The notes under the pieces were generated by a model that saw only the letters and a program-made list of their open reading frames with translations, ran no database searches and was not told where the DNA came from. This document shows positions 25,103 to 33,748 of a stretch of DNA of 64,000 nucleotides, in pieces. The DNA is from Pseudolachnospira sp051055405 (GTDB lineage Bacteria; Bacillota; Clostridia; Lachnospirales; Lachnospiraceae), in contig NZ_CP167068.1 of assembly GCF_051055405.1 (NCBI RefSeq), positions 1,240,001 to 1,304,000 of the forward strand, read 5' to 3'. The position numbers and the translations under genes were made by a program. The first letter of the stretch is position 1. Each line of letters starts with the position of its first letter.

Positions 25103-25639
25103 TCAGACAGATTTTTTTATGCCGTATGCCCCGGAAACACTATCGTAAAATAGACCAAGCTTCGGGGGATAGAATGTAAAAAGGAAAAAGACGGCCAACA
25201 GAAGAAGGAAAAGCGGACCGGCCAGTGTGGGAAAGGGGCCTTTTAGAAAAAGACCTTTCCGGAAGCTGTAAAGACTGAACATGTAGGCAACGATAACTCC
25301 GGCGAAAAAGGTTCCAATATCAAGGGGAAGATAATTGGTTCCGAGAATACTGCTGTAGGAATAGAATAGGCCGGCGATGGTCAAAATTCCTAACAACAGG
25401 GCGATTAGTTTTACAGCGAAAAAATTCGGAAGATATTTTCCATAGGCGATATATTCTATGACGGCAAATAGGAAAAAGGGCATAGCGAGAAGTTTTTGAT
25501 GCTCCCAGACGCTTTCATTGACAGGGCTGAATAAGGCGACAAAAGGCTGATGGCCGGACCAGGAATAGGTGAAATGAAGGAGAGGGCCGAGAATCAAAGT
25601 AAGAAAAAGACCAAGGATATGCCATGTTTTTAGACTCAT
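25103..25639 (-). CDS. DUF6512 family membrane protein
   Basis: A 178-aa polytopic membrane protein with about five helices. The first helix (TWHILGLFLTLILGPLLHF), the loop FSPVNESVWEHQKLLAMPFF and later AGVIVAYMFSLYSF are the conserved blocks of this clostridial family. Function unknown. CGGAGGTTATT precedes the ATG. It diverges from dut; the intergenic region holds the dut promoter and, on this strand, a TATACT box. Confidence 0.85.
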   Translation of the reverse strand: MSLKTWHILGLFLTLILGPLLHFTYSWSGHQPFVALFSPVNESVWEHQKLLAMPFFLFAVIEYIAYGKYLPNFFAVKLIALLLGILTIAGLFYSYSSILGTNYLPLDIGTFFAGVIVAYMFSLYSFRKGLFLKGPFPTLAGPLFLLLLAVFFLFTFYPPKLGLFYDSVSGAYGIKKSV

Positions 25640-25714
25640 AATAACCTCCGAAGTTTCGCACTCCTTTTAGTATATGCAAAAAAGGCGTTTGGGTTCTTGA
25701 TTTGGAGCTTTTTG

Positions 25715-25743
25715 TTGCAGAATCTTTCGGCTTCCGATATAAT
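25715..25743 (+). promoter_or_regulatory. sigma-A promoter of dut-hflX
   Basis: TTGCAG (25715-25720), 17-bp spacer and TATAAT (25738-25743), about 72 bp before the dut start. Confidence 0.7.
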
Positions 25744-25814
25744 AATAATGCTCTTTGTCCTCATTTATGGGGGGAGCAGGCATGGAAGAACAAGAGGATA
25801 AAAGGAGAAAATCA

Positions 25815-26321
25815 ATGAAGCAGATTGCGAAATTTCATAAGGTGAGCCGGGAGCGTTTCCTGGCGGATTGGAACGATACATTTGGAGAGGATGGCACGGC
25901 GGTTTATGAGGATATCCGTCTGCCCCAGCGGGCTACGAGAGGATCTGCGGGCTATGATTTTTATACGCCTTGTCCGATTCAGCTGGCGCCGGGGGAGACG
26001 ATCAAGGTTCCCACAGGCATTCGGGCGGAGATGGAGGAAGGCTGGGTATTGATGATCTATCCCCGCAGCGGTCTGGGCTTTAAGTATCGTCTTCAGATGG
26101 ACAATACGGTAGGCGTGATTGACAGCGACTATTTTTATTCGGACAACGAGGGCCATATTTTTATCAAAGTGACCAATGATTCCCGTTCCGGCAAACAGAT
26201 CGAACTGCCGGCGGGCGTTGGGTTTGCCCAAGGTATTTTTATGGAGTATGGTATTACTGTGGACGATGCGGCGGAAGGAATCCGAAATGGAGGTCTGGGC
26301 AGCACGACGCAGAAGGTTTGA
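25815..26321 (+). CDS. dut: dUTP diphosphatase
   Basis: A 168-aa trimeric-type dUTPase (dUTP to dUMP plus PPi) that keeps uracil out of DNA and supplies dUMP for thymidylate synthesis. The five family motifs are present: RATRGSAGYDFYTP (1), PRSGLGFKYRLQMDNTVGVI (2 and 3 region), DSDYFYSDNEGHIFIKVTN (3), and GGLGSTTQ (5). There is an extra N-terminal stretch of about 35 residues before motif 1, common in the clostridial version. ATG 25815 follows AAAAGGAGAAAATCA; an upstream in-frame start at 25755 has no site. hflX starts 12 bp downstream, so they form one operon. Confidence 0.95.
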   Translation: MKQIAKFHKVSRERFLADWNDTFGEDGTAVYEDIRLPQRATRGSAGYDFYTPCPIQLAPGETIKVPTGIRAEMEEGWVLMIYPRSGLGFKYRLQMDNTVGVIDSDYFYSDNEGHIFIKVTNDSRSGKQIELPAGVGFAQGIFMEYGITVDDAAEGIRNGGLGSTTQKV

Positions 26322-26333
26322 CAGGAGAAGCGA

Positions 26334-27569
26334 ATGATCGAAATAAAGGAAGAGCAGGAGCGGGTGATCCTGGTGGGAGTTGCCACCGGAAGTATCGATT
26401 CCATGCAGGAGTCCCTGGATGAATTGGAAGAGCTGGTGGAGACTGCCGGGGCTGTGACATTGGAAAAAATGATTCAAAGCCGGGAGCAGATTCACCCAGG
26501 CACCTATCTCGGACGCGGCAAACTGGAGGAGGTTCGGGAACGGATTCAGGATCTAGGGGCCACAGGAGTCGTTTGCGATGATGAACTGACGCCTGCCCAG
26601 ATGAAAAACATGGAACAGGCTCTGGACGTGAAGGTGATGGACCGGACGTTGGTGATCTTGGATATCTTTGCCAGACATGCAACGTCAAGGGAAGGGAAGA
26701 TACAGGTAGAGCTGGCGCAGCTTCGTTACCGGGCAGCGCGTCTCGTTGGACTTCGAAATTCCTTGTCCCGGCTGGGCGGCGGTATCGGTACGAGAGGACC
26801 AGGAGAAAGCAAATTGGAGACGGACCGCCGTCTGATCCACGAACGGATTTCCTGGTTGAAACGGGAGCTGGAAGACGTCAAGCGGCACCGGGAGGTGACG
26901 AGGCAGCAGAGAAGCCGAAACCGAATTCCGGTGGCGGCCATCGTCGGCTATACCAATGCGGGAAAATCCACGCTGCTCAATGCGTTGACCGGCGCGGATA
27001 TTCTGGCGGAGGACAAATTGTTTGCTACGCTGGACCCGACGACGCGGAGTTTAGAATTGCCGGCTGGCGAGGAGATTCTTTTGACCGACACGGTTGGCTT
27101 TATTCGCAAATTGCCCCATCATCTGATTGAAGCATTTAAAAGTACGCTGGAGGAAGCGAAGCATGCGGACATCATTCTTCATGTGGTGGATAGCAGCAGC
27201 GTACAGATGGATGTACAGATGTATGTGGTTTATGATACTCTGCGGGAGCTGGGTGTGGGAGACAAGACGGTAGTGACGCTTTTTAATAAGAGCGATAAGG
27301 TGGCGGAACTTCCTCATCTCTATGATTCCCATGCCGACGATACGTTGGTTATTTCTGCGAAGACGGGGCAGGGCTTAGACGAATTGAAGATTACGCTGGC
27401 AAATATTTTGCGGGAGAGAAAGGTATATGTACAAAAGACTTTTCCTTATGCAGAGGCAGGAAAAGTTCAGGCGATCCGGAAATATGGACAGCTGTTGTCT
27501 GAAGAGTATGAAGAAGACGGAATTCATGTGACAGGCTATGTGCCGGCGGAAGTTTACAACCGCCTTTAA
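26334..27569 (+). CDS. hflX: GTPase HflX
   Basis: A 411-aa ribosome-associated GTPase that splits stalled or hibernating 70S ribosomes under stress. An N-terminal domain (HPGTYLGRGKLEE), a coiled linker with the diagnostic GGIGTRGPGESKLETDRR, then the G domain: G1 GYTNAGKST (GKS 210-212), G3 DTVGFIRKLPHHL and G4 FNKSDK. Length and order are normal. Start ATG after CAGGAGAAGCGA, immediately behind dut. A strong terminator follows at 27591-27653. Confidence 0.97.
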   Translation: MIEIKEEQERVILVGVATGSIDSMQESLDELEELVETAGAVTLEKMIQSREQIHPGTYLGRGKLEEVRERIQDLGATGVVCDDELTPAQMKNMEQALDVKVMDRTLVILDIFARHATSREGKIQVELAQLRYRAARLVGLRNSLSRLGGGIGTRGPGESKLETDRRLIHERISWLKRELEDVKRHREVTRQQRSRNRIPVAAIVGYTNAGKSTLLNALTGADILAEDKLFATLDPTTRSLELPAGEEILLTDTVGFIRKLPHHLIEAFKSTLEEAKHADIILHVVDSSSVQMDVQMYVVYDTLRELGVGDKTVVTLFNKSDKVAELPHLYDSHADDTLVISAKTGQGLDELKITLANILRERKVYVQKTFPYAEAGKVQAIRKYGQLLSEEYEEDGIHVTGYVPAEVYNRL

Positions 27570-27590
27570 ATAGAAAACTAGAAGATAGGT

Positions 27591-27653
27591 GAAAAAGGAT
27601 TGTTTTGCAACAAAGTGTGACGGTTTGTTGCGGGACTGTCCTTTTTTCTTTTG
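27591..27653 (+). terminator. rho-independent terminator of dut-hflX
   Basis: GAAAAAGGA / TCCTTTTTTC outer stem and GCAACAAA / TTTGTTGC inner stem, followed by TTTT. Confidence 0.8.
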
Positions 27654-27693
27654 ATAAAATAGGTGCATGGGGGCCGGTGAAAGAAGGAATGAA

Positions 27694-28434
27694 ATGAAAG
27701 AGTTGTGGACGGTTTTGGCAGACCGGTACGAGCGGGTTTCTCCGCTGGGAGAAGGAGGAAACGGCACCGTCTTTTTGGCGAAGGACCGCAATTTAGAGAT
27801 CTTTGTGGCGGTGAAGGCCGCGGTAAAAGACAACCCTCAGGCGGTGGAGGCTTTGGTAAGGGAGAGAGAAGTGCTGAAAGGATTGTGCCATCCGGGAATT
27901 CCGAGGGTTCTGGACTTTCGGGAGGGGAAAGAGCATTTCTTTTTGGTAACTGAGTGGGCGAAGGGAAAAAATCTGAAGGAAATCTGCAGCAAAGAGTGTC
28001 CGGAACTGGGACAGATTTGGGGATGGATTTTAGAACTTTTAAAAATTTTGGAATATTTGGAGCGTCAGTCGCCCCCTTTGATTCATGGGGATCTTAAACC
28101 GGAGCATTTGATTGCGAGCGCAGAAGGCAGGCTAATGTTAGTCGATTTTGGTTCCGCTTTTTGGCTGGGCCAAAATCCTTCTGGTCATGGTACCGAGGGG
28201 TATGCAGCCCCGGAGTTATATCCGGAGGAAGGGCAGACGCCGGGAATTGCCTCCGATCTATACAGTCTGGGCGCCTCTCTTGCCAAACTGGTTTCCGGAA
28301 GAAAACTTCCCTGGGTTTGGACCTATATCATTTGGAAATGTATGCGGAAAAACCCGGATAAACGCTGGAAAAATGCAGGTTTTCTTCGGCATTTTTTGAT
28401 TGCTGGGAAATATTTCCATACAATAAAAGTATAA
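27694..28434 (+). CDS. small Ser/Thr protein kinase with atypical catalytic loop
   Basis: A 246-aa Hanks-type kinase domain standing alone, without the transmembrane and PASTA parts of PrkC. Glycine loop GEGGNGTV (19-26), ATP lysine AVK with Lys41, catalytic loop HGDLKPEH (131-138) and DFG (151-153). The catalytic Asp is kept, but Arg is replaced by Gly (RD to GD) and the metal-binding Asn is His138, so activity may be unusual or weak. GTEGYAAPELYPEE is the activation-segment end. I prefer ATG 27694 (AAGAAGGAATGAA site) over ATG 27667. The target is unknown. It sits alone between hflX and nrdD. Confidence 0.85.
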   Translation: MKELWTVLADRYERVSPLGEGGNGTVFLAKDRNLEIFVAVKAAVKDNPQAVEALVREREVLKGLCHPGIPRVLDFREGKEHFFLVTEWAKGKNLKEICSKECPELGQIWGWILELLKILEYLERQSPPLIHGDLKPEHLIASAEGRLMLVDFGSAFWLGQNPSGHGTEGYAAPELYPEEGQTPGIASDLYSLGASLAKLVSGRKLPWVWTYIIWKCMRKNPDKRWKNAGFLRHFLIAGKYFHTIKV

Positions 28435-28474
28435 AAAATGGCAAGGAAATCACCATATCTTCCATTGGAAATGA

Positions 28475-28503
28475 TTGACACATACTATATCTTGTGCTAT
28501 AGT
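28475..28503 (+). promoter_or_regulatory. sigma-A promoter of nrdD
   Basis: Near-consensus TTGACA (28475-28480), 17-bp spacer and TATAGT (28498-28503), about 30 bp before the nrdD ATG. No obvious NrdR box pair is visible. Confidence 0.8.
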
Positions 28504-28533
28504 GTAGAGACAGAATTGATGGAGGATGAAGTC

Positions 28534-30927
28534 ATGTTTCAAGTGGTGAAGAGGGATGGAGAGGTCGCAGACTTTAATCTGCGCAAGATTTCGGCTGCGA
28601 TTCAGAAAGCGTTTGAGGCGACGGATAAGCAGTACAGCGAAGAGATTATGGAACTGCTTGCGCTACGCGTGACGGCGGATTTTCAGGAAAAAATCCGAGA
28701 TGGAAAAATCACAGTAGAAGAAATCCAAGATAGTGTAGAACATGTATTGGAACAGACAGGCTACACGGATGTGGCGAAAGCATATATTCTGTACCGTAAA
28801 CAGAGAGAAAAATTCCGGAATATGAAATCGACGATCCTGGACTATAAGGACGTGGTAAATAGTTATGTCAAAGTGGAAGATTGGCGCGTGAAGGAGAATT
28901 CCACGGTGACTTATTCCGTAGGAGGTTTGATTTTAAGCAATTCTGGAGCGATTACGGCAAACTATTGGCTGTCCGAGATTTATGATGAGGAAATTGCAAA
29001 CGCTCACCGCAATGCGGATATCCATTTACATGACCTTTCCATGTTGACCGGTTACTGTGCAGGATGGTCTCTGAAACAGCTGATTCAGGAAGGCCTCGGC
29101 GGAATTACTGGAAAAATCACTTCCTCTCCGGCAAAACATCTGTCCGTGCTCTGCAATCAGATGGTAAACTTCCTTGGCATTATGCAGAATGAGTGGGCGG
29201 GCGCTCAGGCGTTTTCATCCTTTGACACTTATCTGGCGCCGTTCGTAAAGGTGGACAACCTTTCCTATGAAGAAGTGAAGAAGTGCATTGAATCCTTTAT
29301 CTACGGTGTAAATACGCCGTCCCGTTGGGGAACGCAGGCACCTTTTTCCAACATTACGCTGGACTGGACAGTTCCCAACGATTTGGCTGAGATGAATGCC
29401 ATTGTCGGCGGAAAAGAAATGGATTTCAAATATAAAGACTGCAAGAAGGAAATGGATATGGTCAATAAGGCCTTCTTGGAAATCATGATTGAGGGCGACG
29501 CCAACGGCCGCGGTTTCCAGTATCCGATTCCGACCTACTCGATCACAAAAGATTTCGACTGGAGCGATACGGAGAACAACAGTCTGCTGTTTGAAATGAC
29601 GGCTAAATACGGAACTCCTTATTTCTCCAATTACATTAACAGCGACATGGAGCCCAGCGACGTCCGCAGTATGTGCTGCCGTCTGCGTCTGGATCTTCGG
29701 GAACTGCGCCGGAAGTCCGGTGGTTTCTTCGGCTCTGGCGAGAGCACCGGGTCCATTGGCGTGGTTACGATCAATATGCCGCGGATTGCCTATTTGTCTA
29801 AGACGCCGGAGGAGTTTTATCAGCGTTTGGACAAGGTGATGGATATCTCGGCCCGCTCCTTAAAGATCAAACGTCAAGTGATCACCCGCTTGTTGGATGA
29901 AGGGTTATATCCTTATACAAAATCTTACCTTGGAACCTTTAATAACCATTTTTCAACTCTGGGTCTGGTCGGCATGAATGAGGTTGGCCTGAACGCTGCC
30001 TGGCTGGGAGAATCCATGGCCAGCGAGAAGACGCAGGAGTTCACGAAAGAAGTGTTGAACCATATGCGGGAACGCCTGGTGATTTATCAGGAGCAGTATG
30101 GCGATCTGTATAACTTGGAGGCAACCCCCGCCGAATCGACGGCATATCGTCTGGCGAAGCATGACCGCGACCGCTGGCCGGACATCCGGACGGCCGGAGC
30201 AGAAGGAGATTCGCCTTACTATACCAATAGCTCCCACCTGCCGGTGGAATATACCGCCGATATTTTTGAAGCGCTGGATATCCAGGACGAGCTGCAGACC
30301 CTTTATACCTCCGGCACGGTATTCCACGCATTCCTTGGCGAGAAACTGCCGGATTGGAAGGCGGCGGCGAAATTGGTCCGCGTGATTGCGGAAAATTATA
30401 AACTGCCGTACTATACCCTGTCTCCGACCTATTCCGTCTGCAAAGAGCATGGGTATATCAGCGGGGAGCATTTTACCTGTCCGAAATGTGGAAAGAGCGC
30501 GGAAGTTTACAGCCGGATTACCGGTTACTACCGCCCGGTGCAAAACTGGAATGAAGGCAAGACTCAGGAGTATAAGAACCGCCGTACCTATATTATGGAA
30601 CAGTCCCGGCTTCGCAGAAGCGGCGTGGCTGGAAATTATGTGACCATTGGCGCAAAGCCGGTGCAGGCTGCTAGGGTGCAGAATCCGGAGGCCAGAAAGT
30701 ATCTCTTTACCACCAAGACTTGCCCCAACTGTCGAATTGCAAAGGAATTTTTAAAGGGAGAAGAGTATACTCTGATCGACGCCGAGGAAGAACAGGATTT
30801 GGTGATGAAATATGGAATCCGTCAGGCTCCCACCTTTGTTGTGGACGACGGACAGAATCCTAAGATCTATGTGAATGCCTCCAATATTCGTAAATACGTG
30901 GAGAATGAGTGCGAAAACGTAGAGTAA
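28534..30927 (+). CDS. nrdD: anaerobic (class III) ribonucleoside-triphosphate reductase with fused thioredoxin-like domain
   Basis: A 797-aa glycyl-radical enzyme that reduces ribonucleoside triphosphates to dNTPs without oxygen. An ATP-cone regulates it at the N-terminus (FQVVKRDGEVADFNLRKI). Active-site cysteines lie at 175 (GYCAGWS) and 381-382 (MCCRLRLD). The C-terminal zinc site has C636, H639 and C649/C652 (CPKC). The radical glycine is Gly664 in SRITGYYRP. After it the protein carries about 80 extra residues with a CPNC thioredoxin/glutaredoxin-like site (730-733) and QAPTFVVDDG, which suggests a built-in dithiol reductant. ATG 28534 follows TGGAGGATGAAGTC. The NrdG activase gene, usually next door, is not seen. 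The next gene encodes an HD phosphohydrolase. Confidence 0.95.
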   Translation: MFQVVKRDGEVADFNLRKISAAIQKAFEATDKQYSEEIMELLALRVTADFQEKIRDGKITVEEIQDSVEHVLEQTGYTDVAKAYILYRKQREKFRNMKSTILDYKDVVNSYVKVEDWRVKENSTVTYSVGGLILSNSGAITANYWLSEIYDEEIANAHRNADIHLHDLSMLTGYCAGWSLKQLIQEGLGGITGKITSSPAKHLSVLCNQMVNFLGIMQNEWAGAQAFSSFDTYLAPFVKVDNLSYEEVKKCIESFIYGVNTPSRWGTQAPFSNITLDWTVPNDLAEMNAIVGGKEMDFKYKDCKKEMDMVNKAFLEIMIEGDANGRGFQYPIPTYSITKDFDWSDTENNSLLFEMTAKYGTPYFSNYINSDMEPSDVRSMCCRLRLDLRELRRKSGGFFGSGESTGSIGVVTINMPRIAYLSKTPEEFYQRLDKVMDISARSLKIKRQVITRLLDEGLYPYTKSYLGTFNNHFSTLGLVGMNEVGLNAAWLGESMASEKTQEFTKEVLNHMRERLVIYQEQYGDLYNLEATPAESTAYRLAKHDRDRWPDIRTAGAEGDSPYYTNSSHLPVEYTADIFEALDIQDELQTLYTSGTVFHAFLGEKLPDWKAAAKLVRVIAENYKLPYYTLSPTYSVCKEHGYISGEHFTCPKCGKSAEVYSRITGYYRPVQNWNEGKTQEYKNRRTYIMEQSRLRRSGVAGNYVTIGAKPVQAARVQNPEARKYLFTTKTCPNCRIAKEFLKGEEYTLIDAEEEQDLVMKYGIRQAPTFVVDDGQNPKIYVNASNIRKYVENECENVE

Positions 30928-30948
30928 AAGAACAATTTTTGCAGGAAG

Positions 30949-30980
30949 AGAGACCGACCGGCAGGTACGGTCTCTTTTTT
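30949..30980 (+). terminator. rho-independent terminator of nrdD
   Basis: GAGACCG / CGGTCTC stem with a 12-nt loop followed by TTTTTT. The HD gene start is 18 bp downstream, so some readthrough is likely. Confidence 0.75.
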
Positions 30981-30997
30981 AAAGGAGGGAAGATTCA

Positions 30998-31600
30998 GTG
31001 AACGAACGGTTGAGAAAGCAGATGGATTTCATTCTGGAGATCGATAAGCAAAAAGAAATTATGCGCCAGACTTATTTAGCGGATGGGAGCCGGAAGGAGG
31101 GAGACGCCGAGCATGCCTGGCATATGGCCGTGATGGCGCTGCTTCTTGGCGAGTATGCGAAGGAGCCAGTGGATACGCTGCACGTCGTGTCTTTGGTGTT
31201 GGTCCATGATCTGGTGGAGATTGACGCAGGCGATACCTACGCTTATGATTCGGCGGGAAATACGACGAAGAAGGAACGGGAAGAAAAAGCCGCCAGTCGG
31301 ATTTTTGGAATCTTACCTGACGATCAGGCAGAACAGCTTCGCGGGCTTTGGGAAGAATTTGAACGAATGGACACACCGGAATCCCGTTTTGCCAACGCTC
31401 TGGATAAAATTCAGCCCATTCTCTTAAACGCTGCGTCCAATGGACGTTCCTGGAGCGAACATGGTGTCTGTGAAGGTCAGATTTTGCGTCGAAACTGCCG
31501 CACGCCGGAGGGGGCGCCGGAACTTTGGGATTATGCGAAAAGTCTGATCGATGCTTTTGTGGAAAAAGGGATCATAAAAAAAGACGGTTTTTCCTGCTAA
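30998..31600 (+). CDS. HD-domain phosphohydrolase (YfbR-like)
   Basis: A 200-aa metal-dependent phosphohydrolase of the HD superfamily resembling YfbR 5'-nucleotidases, which dephosphorylate deoxynucleoside monophosphates. Metal ligands come from AEHAWHMAVMA, VLVHDLVEIDAGD and a later Asp in ANALDKIQPI. Being next to nrdD fits a dNTP-pool role. The start is GTG 30998 after AAAGGAGGGAAGATTCA. Its last four codons overlap the end of the dnaJ-like gene on the opposite strand, and the dnaJ terminator hairpin falls inside its final codons. Confidence 0.88.
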   Translation: MNERLRKQMDFILEIDKQKEIMRQTYLADGSRKEGDAEHAWHMAVMALLLGEYAKEPVDTLHVVSLVLVHDLVEIDAGDTYAYDSAGNTTKKEREEKAASRIFGILPDDQAEQLRGLWEEFERMDTPESRFANALDKIQPILLNAASNGRSWSEHGVCEGQILRRNCRTPEGAPELWDYAKSLIDAFVEKGIIKKDGFSC

Positions 31601-31616
31601 CAGCAGAAAAACCGTC
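31583..31616 (-). terminator. terminator inside two overlapping 3' ends
   Basis: GACGGTTTTTC(C)TGCT / AGCAGAAAAACCGTC forms a nearly perfect hairpin (one bulged C, 3-nt loop). On the minus strand it is followed by a run of seven T (31576-31582), so it ends the dnaJ-like transcript. It is made from the last codons of both the HD gene and the dnaJ-like gene. Confidence 0.75.
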
Positions 31617-32340
31617 CGTAGCCGCTGCAGCAGAGCTGTAAAGCACAGATACTGCAGCAGAGTGTATTGCAATCCATAGCGGAGCGTCCGCCATATCTTT
31701 GTCCTTGTTGTTGATACCAGCGTCCGCCGGATTGGAGCTGCTGCACCAGCATTTGATATTCTGGATTGTCCGGTTCCATGGCGAGCGCTTGCTTCGCATA
31801 GGAGAGGGCGTTTACATTATTTCCCATTCCATTGTGGCAGATGGCGCAAAAATAGTACCATCGTGCCGGCCGATCTTTCATACTATCTAGGACGTTTAAT
31901 GCCTCTTCATAGTGACGGGCATTGATATAATTGGCGGCAGCCTGTAGCTTTTGACCGGTTTCACCGGTATATTGTTCCTGGCGCTGTTGCTGCTGGCCTC
32001 CAAAACTCCCCCAGAAACCGCCTCCAAATGGTCCCCAGAAACCGCCGAAGGGATTTTCTTCTTCGCTGCCGTAACTGCCTTGTCCATATCCTCCGTAACT
32101 GCTTTGTCCATAGCCGCCGCCGGAAGGACCTGCGTTTCCGCGATACCCTTGTTCCCGTTCGCGCATGATCTGCTCATAGGCCTGCTGGACATCTTTAAAT
32201 TTTTCTTCTGCTTCTGCTTTGTTGGGGTTGTTGATGTTGGCATCCGGATGGTATTTTCGGCTGAGGCGGCGATATGCTTTTTTAACTTCGTCGTCGGAGG
32301 CTGTGGACGGGATGCCCAGCACCTGGTACGGATCAGACAT
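31597..32340 (-). CDS. J-domain protein with TPR-like tail
   Basis: A 247-aa DnaJ-like co-chaperone. The J domain is at residues 1-70 with the HPD motif in SRKYHPDANI. Then comes a Gly/Gln/Tyr-rich low-complexity linker (about 90-150), a TPR-like helical region (ARHYEEALNVLDSMK, ALSYAKQALAMEPDNPEY), and a short Cys-rich end (CNTLCCSICALQLCC). The J domain would recruit a Hsp70. No zinc finger or client-binding domain of true DnaJ is present. ATG 32340 is preceded by AAGGAGAACCAGAAAC. It overlaps the upstream DUF5685 gene by 8 bp, so they are one operon. Confidence 0.85.
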   Translation of the reverse strand: MSDPYQVLGIPSTASDDEVKKAYRRLSRKYHPDANINNPNKAEAEEKFKDVQQAYEQIMREREQGYRGNAGPSGGGYGQSSYGGYGQGSYGSEEENPFGGFWGPFGGGFWGSFGGQQQQRQEQYTGETGQKLQAAANYINARHYEEALNVLDSMKDRPARWYYFCAICHNGMGNNVNALSYAKQALAMEPDNPEYQMLVQQLQSGGRWYQQQGQRYGGRSAMDCNTLCCSICALQLCCSGYGRFFCC

Positions 32341-33160
32341 GTTTCTGGTTCTCCTTGATTTTCTCGTACTTACTCCAAACGCCGGAATAAAGTACATTAC
32401 GTAGTATAGCAGTATTTTTTAAAATAGGCAACCGTTCAAATGCCAGAGAACATTCCCCCATCATCATGGTTAGGATGTCTTCTGCGTTTTTCTGGAAATC
32501 AGGCTGGTGCGCCATCTCTGCCCAAGGATTGTAGAGGCCGTCTTTCCGGTCCTTTTCCAAATCGTCGAGAGCGTCCATCAGGTAGATAAACTTTCCGAGG
32601 AAAAAAGCCATTCGCCGTAAGATCGGAGCCCAGGAATCTTCTTGATATACAAAGATTTCTCCTAACATTTCTCCAGTCAGCCCCGATACGTAGTCAAGAT
32701 CGGTGGAGCTTTCCTGCTCACAGCGGGAAAGGCGGCGCAGATAGCGGCATACCGCGGCTGTTTGGCGGGGGTATTGCTTTTTGATTCGTCTGACTGCCGG
32801 GCGGAGGGCGATCGCCAGGATTCTGCTTTTAACGCTGCGTTCATCCCTCCAGTTATCCAGCAAATTGTAATAGGATAGGAGAAGATTCATGGCGGCGGCG
32901 TAATCCAGATAAGGATTTTCATAGGTAGGATGCTTCACGGCAGGATGCAATAGACAACAGTGGCAAGTCCGCACGTTTTTCGGTTCGTAAAGCCCAGTCA
33001 GCAAGATGGCTAAAAAGGTCATATCATAGGAGAGCGTCAGTTGGGCGCGTTTTCCCAGCTGCTTTTTCAGCGCGTGGCACAAACCGCAGTAATAAGCCCG
33101 ATAGGTATCAAAATCTTTTACCAGAAGCTCCGGTTTATTTACGGTAATGTATCCGAACAT
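32333..33160 (-). CDS. DUF5685 family protein
   Basis: A 275-aa soluble protein of a clostridial family with unknown function. Start MFGYITVNKPELLVKDFDTY, then Cys-containing blocks YYCGLCHALKKQLG and CHCCLLHPAV. The remainder is helical, resembling terpenoid-synthase-like all-alpha proteins, with an acidic DALDDLEKD segment near 205. The Cys pairs could bind a metal. AAGGGAGATACCAGCT precedes the ATG. It is the middle gene of a minus-strand trio: a zinc-ribbon membrane protein upstream and the J-domain protein, which overlaps its 3' end by 8 bp, downstream. Confidence 0.82.
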   Translation of the reverse strand: MFGYITVNKPELLVKDFDTYRAYYCGLCHALKKQLGKRAQLTLSYDMTFLAILLTGLYEPKNVRTCHCCLLHPAVKHPTYENPYLDYAAAMNLLLSYYNLLDNWRDERSVKSRILAIALRPAVRRIKKQYPRQTAAVCRYLRRLSRCEQESSTDLDYVSGLTGEMLGEIFVYQEDSWAPILRRMAFFLGKFIYLMDALDDLEKDRKDGLYNPWAEMAHQPDFQKNAEDILTMMMGECSLAFERLPILKNTAILRNVLYSGVWSKYEKIKENQKHV

Positions 33161-33199
33161 AGCTGGTATCTCCCTTCATAGTTTCCTTTGTTTTGCGCG

Positions 33200-33592
33200 T
33201 TAGGTACGTTTAATGAATTCGCAGCGGCATTTCGGGCAGGTGATGGAAATTTTTCCTTTTCCGCGGGGAACGCGGACCTTCTGATGGCAGGAGGGGCAAT
33301 GGTAGATACGAAAATTTTTGTCCTGAGCCGATGTGCGTGTACCCCGAAAAATCCCGGTGACTTTTCTGCGCAGTTCTAAATATTTTAAATTTTCCCGGTA
33401 TCGTTTGTTGTGATCGCGAGACAGCACGCGGTAATAATTCCAAACTAAAAGAACCAGCGTCAGCCAATACCATAGGCGGCCGCGGAGAATCATGTATAAA
33501 ATGAGGGTGACAATACCGCATCCCATGATAAAACGGGAAAGCTGGTCGGCGCCATACCGTCCCATCATGAATTGCCGAAATCTTTCTTTCAT
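33200..33592 (-). CDS. small membrane protein with C-terminal zinc ribbon
   Basis: A 130-aa protein. Residues about 20-57 form one or two membrane segments (FIMGCGIVTLILYMILRG, WYWLTLVLLVWNYY). A basic linker and then a zinc ribbon follow: YHCPSCHQKVRVPRGKGK and CPKCRCEF. I do not recognise a named family. The first gene of the minus-strand trio, with ATG 33592 after GGAGGTATCGTT; an upstream in-frame ATG (33607) overlaps that site and is less likely. Metal binding is inferred from the four cysteines only. Confidence 0.78.
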   Translation of the reverse strand: MKERFRQFMMGRYGADQLSRFIMGCGIVTLILYMILRGRLWYWLTLVLLVWNYYRVLSRDHNKRYRENLKYLELRRKVTGIFRGTRTSAQDKNFRIYHCPSCHQKVRVPRGKGKISITCPKCRCEFIKRT

Positions 33593-33748
33593 AACGATAC
33601 CTCCCAAATCCTTTGCCCCATCGGGCTTGCTTCTTGCTTCCTGCTTCCTCTATTATAAAGGATAAATGTAATAGAAGTATAAAAACTTCAGAAAAATTTA
33701 AGGATTTTCTATAAAAATCTTTTCTAGTATACGCTATACTGAAACGGA

